A stretch of DNA of 12,615 bases, taken from contig DJRF01000014.1 of NCBI GenBank assembly GCA_002437725.1, forward strand, positions 1 to 12,615. Reading direction: 5' to 3'. This DNA comes from Treponema sp. UBA6367. Lineage in GTDB: Bacteria; Spirochaetota; Spirochaetia; Treponematales; Treponemataceae. Position 1 is the first letter of the stretch. Each line of letters starts with the position of its first letter. Position numbers and translations under genes: made by a program. The notes under the pieces were generated by a model that did no database searches, had not been told where the DNA came from, and saw only the letters and a program-made list of their open reading frames with translations. This document shows, piece after piece, positions 8,244 to 12,615 of this stretch.

Positions 8244-10319
8244 ATGAAATTTAGTGAAATTAGAAATTTAATTGAAAACAAAAAACTAGTATTGCCAGAT
8301 TTCCAGCGTAATTTTGTTTGGGATTCGGAAAAGATGAAAAGTCTTTATGCAAGCGTTCTTTGTAGAATGCCAATTGGAAGTATATTAACTTTAAAATCGA
8401 ATGATAAGGCTTTTGCTTGCAAAAAAATTGGAGCACAAACTAGAAAAGGCCAAATAAAAATTGAAACAAATGAAGAGATTGACTATTTGATTGATGGACA
8501 GCAAAGGCTTACATCGTTATTTGCGGGATTTACGACTTATTATTTTACGGAATTTAAGGATTGTAAAGATGATTTAGCAAGTGATGATTTAAAGTTACTA
8601 TGGTTTTTGAAAATACCAGCTCTTGAAAATACTGATAATTCTATAAAAGACTTTTTTTATTCAAGAAAGTTGTCCTTTTTGAATAAATTAGATGAAAATC
8701 TTTCAAGTTCTGATGTCAAGGAACTTGTAGAATGTAAAAAGATTTCAGAGATTGAAGCAGCAAGAAAAAATTTGTTTGATTTTTCAAATACAGATGATAG
8801 GCAGAAAGTTGTTGATTTTTGTACGTCAAATCACGATGGTTTTTACAGAATACCGCTTCAGTTTGTAATGGATGAAAACGAATCAATAGATATTAAAAAT
8901 TCTTTTAGAAAAATATTAGCGATAATTGCAGAACAGTTTCTTCCAGAAGTGACAAAAGATAAAAAAATCAGCGATGAAGAAAAAAATGATTTGAAGCAAA
9001 ATTGGATTGATTCTGTAAAATCTTATTTTAAGGATTGCCTGAATGAATTGGCTTTGAACAAGATTGAAGTGCAAAACTCCAATAAAGCTCGTGCAATTGA
9101 TATTTATAGCAATTTGAATATGCAAGGAGTTGCTCTTGATGTTTTTGATTTGATAATGGCTAAAGTCGGAAAACTTACGCCTAAAAACTTTTATGAAATG
9201 ATGATTGAATATATTGGAAAACCAATTGAATACAATCAAGAGTTATTGTCATCGGATGTGCAGAATTGGATAAAGATTTCAGGTAAAGAATATAACAATC
9301 CAGCTGAAATTGCGAAAATTGTTTCTGATAAAGATGTGATTGAACAAACTTATATAAATGTTTTTCTTAATGTTCTTGCTTTGGTTATTTCAAAGAAGAA
9401 TAGAAAATCAGCTGAGGAATTTAATCCTGATGTGATAAAAAAAGAAAAGATTCTTAATCTCAAGGAAGAGGATATTTTTTATAATGCGGAAAAATGTTGC
9501 CTTGGAATGAACAGGGCTTTGTTCTTTTTTCAAACGCGCTGTGGAATAAGAAAACTTGGTGAGATAAATTATAAAGCTCAGATTGCAGTAATTGCTTATT
9601 TCTTTTCAGATGATAAATATTTTACTGATAAAAAAATTCATGATTTTTTTGAATATTGGTATTGGATTTCAATTTTTGCACGAATGTATCCATCAAATCA
9701 GAATGTTACAATTTTGAACGAAATTCCTCGTTTTGAAAATTTCTTTTCAAGGATTATTTTAAATGGAACTCCGATTGCGCTTGAATATCTTCATAATCAT
9801 CAAAAAGACGTATTGAATGAAAAATTTTATTCTAACAAAGAAACTCTTACAATGTGTAAGATAAATGAAACAGATAAAATTCCGCCAGCAGTTATGACAA
9901 ATTATATTTGCCAATTTTATCTTTCCCAAGGATATAAAGATTTTCTGACTGATGAAAATTTGAATTTTCTATATTCCGATGGATTTGAAATTCATCATTT
10001 GCTGCCGCTAGGAGAAAGCAAGAAAATTGGAGAAACTACAAAAACAATAAGAAAAAATAAAAAACTTCCATATAATTCACCATTAAATATGGTTTACATA
10101 ACTAAAAAATCTAATGGACTTATTTCTGATATGGATTTTGCAAAATATTCACAAAATGAACAGATAAAAAAAAGCCTACCTAATGTTGGCTGCAATGTAA
10201 CCGTGGATGAAAAATTAACAATAGACAATTTTCTTGAAAATAGATTTTCAAATTTAAATACATCATTAGATAATCGCCTTTCAATTTTATATGGAATTTT
10301 GAAAAATGATTTTTCTTGA
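8244..10319 (+). CDS. sspE: SspE-like DUF262-DUF1524 (HNH) phosphorothioation-sensing effector
   Basis: The product is 691 aa. It opens with the DUF262 signature PDFQRNFVW (residues 18-26) followed by DGQQRLTSLF with DGQQR at 84-88, the ParB-like nucleotide-binding and hydrolysis motif. The C-terminal part carries a DUF1524 HNH-type nuclease: FEIHHLLPL with H584 and H585, then N611, N615 and N624 in the YNSPLNMVYITKKSN stretch. SspE proteins have this architecture; in published systems phosphorothioate stimulates their NTPase activity and they nick unmodified phage DNA. AGGAGG at 8230-8235 lies 8 bases before the ATG, and only 27 bases separate it from sspA, so it is probably cotranscribed. 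It is clearly richer in A+T than the four upstream genes. GmrSD-type restriction enzymes share both domains, so the SspE name rests on the adjacent modification genes. Confidence 0.86.
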   Translation: MKFSEIRNLIENKKLVLPDFQRNFVWDSEKMKSLYASVLCRMPIGSILTLKSNDKAFACKKIGAQTRKGQIKIETNEEIDYLIDGQQRLTSLFAGFTTYYFTEFKDCKDDLASDDLKLLWFLKIPALENTDNSIKDFFYSRKLSFLNKLDENLSSSDVKELVECKKISEIEAARKNLFDFSNTDDRQKVVDFCTSNHDGFYRIPLQFVMDENESIDIKNSFRKILAIIAEQFLPEVTKDKKISDEEKNDLKQNWIDSVKSYFKDCLNELALNKIEVQNSNKARAIDIYSNLNMQGVALDVFDLIMAKVGKLTPKNFYEMMIEYIGKPIEYNQELLSSDVQNWIKISGKEYNNPAEIAKIVSDKDVIEQTYINVFLNVLALVISKKNRKSAEEFNPDVIKKEKILNLKEEDIFYNAEKCCLGMNRALFFFQTRCGIRKLGEINYKAQIAVIAYFFSDDKYFTDKKIHDFFEYWYWISIFARMYPSNQNVTILNEIPRFENFFSRIILNGTPIALEYLHNHQKDVLNEKFYSNKETLTMCKINETDKIPPAVMTNYICQFYLSQGYKDFLTDENLNFLYSDGFEIHHLLPLGESKKIGETTKTIRKNKKLPYNSPLNMVYITKKSNGLISDMDFAKYSQNEQIKKSLPNVGCNVTVDEKLTIDNFLENRFSNLNTSLDNRLSILYGILKNDFS

Positions 10320-10322
10320 AAT

Positions 10323-10380
10323 CTTTTCCCTGCAAAGAAGTATTTTTAGTAAATTTGATTTTTTTCTTTGCAGGGAAAAG
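10323..10380 (+). terminator. Perfect 17-bp inverted repeat after sspE, candidate terminator
   Basis: CTTTTCCCTGCAAAGAA (10323-10339) is exactly repeated in reverse complement at 10364-10380, with a 24-base AT-rich loop. It begins 3 bases after the sspE stop, a usual place for a terminator. Neither strand has a clear T-run right after the stem, so it is not a textbook intrinsic terminator; it could instead protect the 3' end of the mRNA or be a small mobile or regulatory palindrome. Confidence 0.55.
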
Positions 10381-10689
10381 TAAGAAAGTCGCAATGACAG
10401 GTATTATAAAAATGCCAGAAAATTCATACAAAAATGAGGTTCGGATATAAAAATATATTTCCATGCAAATTTATTGTTTCATATATAATATGAAGCTTAC
10501 ATTTGATTAATTTGAATTATCAATCAGAATGGTTAGCACTAGAAATATTTTTTCCATTGTGATACCTTACAGACAAGGCACAGAGATTTCTTAAGTATAT
10601 CAGCTAAAGAAATTATTGATTTCTGTATTCGATGCAAGTTGACTGCTGAAATTATAAGTTTTTTAGAATTTCTACTTTTTTAATTCCTT
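10381..10689. other. AT-rich gene-free stretch with small dyads
   Basis: I find no gene or RNA family that I recognise here. The longest start-to-stop reading frame I noticed (10394-10450) has only 18 codons and no convincing ribosome binding site. An imperfect dyad TTGATTAATT / AATTATCAA lies at 10503-10523. AGAAAT/ATTTCT can pair at 10608-10624 and would compete with a second pairing that uses ATTTCTTA near 10586. TATAAT at 10484-10489 has no good -35 partner. A regulatory or small-RNA role is possible but not shown. Confidence 0.4.
10639..10669 (+). promoter_or_regulatory. Weak promoter candidate for the RNase III operon
   Basis: TTGACT at 10639-10644 and TAGAAT at 10664-10669 resemble -35 and -10 boxes of the main sigma factor. 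The spacing of 19 bases is longer than ideal. Transcription from here would start near 10676 and give a leader of about 100 bases containing both hairpins described below. Confidence 0.3.
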
Positions 10690-10738
10690 ATGCCATTCAA
10701 AATACATAATATTATTCTCTTTTTTAATTGAATGGCAT
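10690..10738 (+). promoter_or_regulatory. 11-bp leader hairpin upstream of the RNase III gene
   Basis: ATGCCATTCAA (10690-10700) pairs perfectly with TTGAATGGCAT (10728-10738) across a 27-base AT-rich loop. It lies directly before a second hairpin that covers the ribosome binding site. Such a double-stranded leader is the kind of substrate RNase III cuts in its own mRNA in E. coli, so autoregulation is a possible role (inference). Confidence 0.5.
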
Positions 10739-10745
10739 TATTGTG

Positions 10746-10770
10746 CCTCCAAAATAATTGTCCTTGGAGG
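10746..10770 (+). promoter_or_regulatory. Hairpin sequestering the RNase III ribosome binding site
   Basis: CCTCCAA (10746-10752) pairs with TTGGAGG (10764-10770), 11 bases apart. The right arm is the Shine-Dalgarno sequence GGAGG, located 6 bases before the ATG at 10777. The left arm is therefore a built-in anti-Shine-Dalgarno sequence that would hold down translation until the stem is opened or cut. Confidence 0.6.
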
Positions 10771-10776
10771 TTAGTT

Positions 10777-11850
10777 ATGGACACACAAAAATCTAATGAA
10801 ATCCAGTCAATAATTGGATATTCTTTTAAAAATTCAAAGCTTCTTGAACAGGCTTTTATTAGAAGTTCATATTCAAAGGAACATCCAGAAGTTTTAGATA
10901 ATGAACAGTTGGAATTTTACGGTGATGAGGCTTTAGACTTCTATATTTCAAAAATAATGTGCAGTCAGTTTTCTGAAATCACAAAAGATGGACAATTTTT
11001 TTCAAGAAAAACAGAACAGGAACTTACAGAAATAAAATCATACAATGTTGATACTGAAAATTTAGCGCATTGTATAAGCATACTTGGTTTTCAAAATTAT
11101 TTGGTTATGAGTGAGAGTGATATTAAAAATAATGTTCATAATGTTTCTTCCGTTATGGCCGATTTGTTTGAAGCTATAATTGGTGCTGTAGTAATTGATA
11201 GTGAGTGGAGTATAGAGAAAATATCGACTGCTTGTAGAAATATGCTGAAACTTTCTAGTTTTGATACAAACTATATAAAATGGCTTTATAACTGGTGTGC
11301 AGAATGCGGATATCAGAAGCCAGTTTTTAGACCTAAATTGAATTTCCTTGTTTTTCAGACGCAAAATCAATATATGTACGGAGGCTTATATAATTTTGGA
11401 CGTTCTTTTTCAAATGACAGTTCTGAAGTTTTGGGCGCAACATTGTATCTTAAAGAATTAAATATAAGGACAGAATCTGAAATTCATTATCAATATGCTG
11501 CTATGATGGACTGTGCTAAAAAAGCCTATCAGATTATAAAGAAAATGAAAATGCAGGAGATGTCTGGAGAACCTGAACTTGAAACGGCAATAACGCAGTT
11601 GAATGTTTTATATCAGAAAGGGTATATAAGTGAGCCAAAATATTTTTTTGAAGAAAAACATGATGAAAATGGAAATCCTGTCTGGCATTGTGACTGTAAT
11701 TTGAAAGACCTAGAAGATACCTTTTGTGGAGAATCTTCTATAAAAAAGGAAGCGAAAAAAGAAGCTGCTTACGGCACATTATGTGAGATATTGGGATATG
11801 AATCGGGCAAAAATGACGACTATGAGGATGAGGAGTATGATTATGAATAA
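10777..11850 (+). CDS. Divergent long RNase III with C-terminal dsRNA-binding region
   Basis: The product cleaves or binds double-stranded RNA. The RNase III signature NEQLEFYGDEALD (residues 42-54) holds E43, E46 and D50, and ADLFEAIIGAV holds D129 and E132, so every acidic catalytic position of E. coli RNase III is present. The last third (about 269-338, ending KKEAKKEAAYGTLCEILGY) has the pattern of a dsRNA-binding domain, followed by an acidic tail. Between the two, about 167-225, a segment with G..KPVF, a central F..., and GATLYLKEL could be another diverged dsRNA-binding unit. At 357 aa it is over 100 residues longer than usual bacterial RNase III. I chose the ATG at 10777 with GGAGG 6 bases upstream; an in-frame ATG at 10732 lies inside a leader hairpin and adds unlike sequence. 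AT-rich composition and its partner gene suggest an accessory enzyme rather than the housekeeping rnc. Confidence 0.85.
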   Translation: MDTQKSNEIQSIIGYSFKNSKLLEQAFIRSSYSKEHPEVLDNEQLEFYGDEALDFYISKIMCSQFSEITKDGQFFSRKTEQELTEIKSYNVDTENLAHCISILGFQNYLVMSESDIKNNVHNVSSVMADLFEAIIGAVVIDSEWSIEKISTACRNMLKLSSFDTNYIKWLYNWCAECGYQKPVFRPKLNFLVFQTQNQYMYGGLYNFGRSFSNDSSEVLGATLYLKELNIRTESEIHYQYAAMMDCAKKAYQIIKKMKMQEMSGEPELETAITQLNVLYQKGYISEPKYFFEEKHDENGNPVWHCDCNLKDLEDTFCGESSIKKEAKKEAAYGTLCEILGYESGKNDDYEDEEYDYE

Positions 11851-12535
11851 AAAACTCCTTACTTATGCATTTAATTCGGAGAAAAAGCTTGTTTATATTG
11901 ATAGTGTGAAAAATGGCCTTGAGTGTGGCTGTATTTGTCCTGGATGTAAGGAAAATCTTGTTGCAAAAAATGATGGAAAAATCAGAGAACATCATTTTTC
12001 TCATAAAAGTAATACAGATTGTGTTTCTGGATTTCAGACAATGATTCACTTGTTGGCAAAGGATATTATTTTTGAGACAAAGTTGTTGCCACTTGCACAA
12101 AATGGACGGCTTATTGTTGTATCAGATGTAAAACTTGAAGTTAATCTTGAAAAATTAAAAATCATTCCAGATATTCTTTCAACAGTTTATTTGTTGTTGA
12201 ATAATCAAATAACGATACCAGTTCCTTTTATTGTTGAGATTTATGTTACACATAAAGTTGAGGAAGAAAAAGCAAATGTGATAAAAAACGCTGGAATCCC
12301 TGCTGTTGAAATTGATTTGTCAAATTCAACAGCTAGCACAAAAGAACAGTTGTTTCAGGAAATTTATAATCCTAAAAACTGGAAAATTATAAACAAAGAT
12401 ATTGGAAGCCAGTTTTTGCCAAGAAGTCAAATTCCTGTAACTGCATTATTGAATGCCTATCGAGCAGCTTGTGTTCAGCCTTCACACACGAATTCCAGAA
12501 ATCAATTTTATAGAAGAAACTACAGAAAACGTTAA
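11843..12535 (+). CDS. CoiA-like protein: zinc-finger plus PD-(D/E)xK nuclease-like domain
   Basis: The 230-aa product resembles the competence protein CoiA family. Residues 30-60 form a zinc-binding-like knuckle: CPGC (C32, C35), then EHHFSHK (H50, H51, H54) and C60. H69 in MIHLLAK, D110 in IIPDIL and E132 in VEIYVTHKVEEEK match the order of a PD-(D/E)xK nuclease core, followed by the typical PAVEIDLS strand. Position 134 is Tyr where family members I recall carry Lys or Gln, so activity is uncertain. The C-terminal tail is basic. The start at 11843 has AGGAG at 11831-11835 with a 7-base spacer; ATG at 11837 is too close to it and the earlier ones lie in the RNase III frame. The first 8 bases overlap the RNase III gene, implying translational coupling and a joint function. 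Confidence 0.75.
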   Translation: MNKKLLTYAFNSEKKLVYIDSVKNGLECGCICPGCKENLVAKNDGKIREHHFSHKSNTDCVSGFQTMIHLLAKDIIFETKLLPLAQNGRLIVVSDVKLEVNLEKLKIIPDILSTVYLLLNNQITIPVPFIVEIYVTHKVEEEKANVIKNAGIPAVEIDLSNSTASTKEQLFQEIYNPKNWKIINKDIGSQFLPRSQIPVTALLNAYRAACVQPSHTNSRNQFYRRNYRKR

Positions 12536-12538
12536 AAG

Positions 12539-12585
12539 AATAAACTCGACAAAAATGATATTGCTTTATCTTTGTCGAGTTTATT
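12539..12585 (+). terminator. Strong hairpin terminator after the RNase III-CoiA operon
   Basis: AATAAACTCGACAAA (12539-12553) and TTTGTCGAGTTTATT (12571-12585) form a perfect 15-bp stem with a 17-base loop, beginning 3 bases after the stop codon. The right arm ends T-rich. The symmetric A- and T-rich stem ends suit a terminator that could work in both directions. Confidence 0.75.
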
Positions 12586-12593
12586 TATCAAAC

Positions 12594-12601
12594 TAAGGAG
12601 G
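12594..12601 (+). promoter_or_regulatory. Perfect Shine-Dalgarno sequence, probable start of a further gene
   Basis: TAAGGAGG is a full match to the 16S rRNA 3' end. An ATG follows at 12603, only one base away, which is too near for good initiation; the true start may lie past the right edge. Twelve bases of sequence cannot identify the product. Confidence 0.45.
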
Positions 12602-12615
12602 CATGATAAAAAAGA

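Noticed and set aside
8244..10319. Stand-alone GmrSD-type modification-dependent restriction enzyme
   Set aside because: The domain order fits, but it follows a full set of phosphorothioation genes by 27 bases, so SspE is the simpler reading; not fully excluded.
10394..10450. Small peptide gene after the sspE palindrome
   Set aside because: Only 18 codons, no ribosome binding site, and the frame adds nothing recognisable.
10732..10776. ATG at 10732 as the start of the RNase III gene
   Set aside because: It lies within the right arm of a leader hairpin, has no ribosome binding site, and adds residues unlike the family.

Overview
The window looks like a chromosomal piece of a host-associated Treponema-like spirochaete. 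This is an inference from two things: the style of the intergenic repeats (dense short hairpins ending in a repeat that encodes ARPERSEG-type false N-termini), and a short repeat in coding sequence that is read as PALRQAQCP. There is no rRNA, tRNA, CRISPR array or transposase to confirm it. Every supported gene is on the + strand.

Region 1 (1-10319) is a DNA phosphorothioation defence locus of the SspABCD-SspE type, in the order sspD-sspB-sspC-sspA-sspE. SspD is an ATP-pyrophosphatase/PAPS-reductase-like sulfur activator, cut by the left edge. SspB is the DUF4007 protein, described as a nickase in studied systems. SspC is a 1300-aa P-loop ATPase. SspA is a cysteine desulfurase. SspE is a DUF262-DUF1524 effector that in studied systems senses phosphorothioate and attacks unmodified phage DNA. 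In the family model SspA takes sulfur from cysteine, SspD activates and transfers it, SspB nicks DNA and SspC supplies ATPase function for single-strand modification; SspE then uses the mark to tell self from non-self. sspB and sspC overlap by 4 bases. Two copies of a roughly 200-bp composite hairpin repeat lie inside the operon, one between sspD and sspB and one between sspC and sspA, each ending just before a ribosome binding site. The sspDBCA part is moderately GC-rich, while sspE is clearly AT-rich, so the effector may have a different history from the modification genes.

Region 2 (10320-10776) is about 450 bases without a gene. It begins with a perfect 17-bp inverted repeat just after sspE, continues with AT-rich sequence holding small dyads and a weak promoter candidate, and ends with two hairpins, the second of which pairs with the Shine-Dalgarno sequence of the next gene.

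Region 3 (10777-12585) is a two-gene operon: an unusual 357-aa RNase III with all catalytic acidic residues, and a 230-aa CoiA-like zinc-finger/nuclease-like protein whose start overlaps the end of the RNase III gene by 8 bases. A strong hairpin terminator closes it. This pair beside a known defence system is the best candidate for something undescribed here. The last bases hold a perfect ribosome binding site, probably for a gene beyond the right edge.
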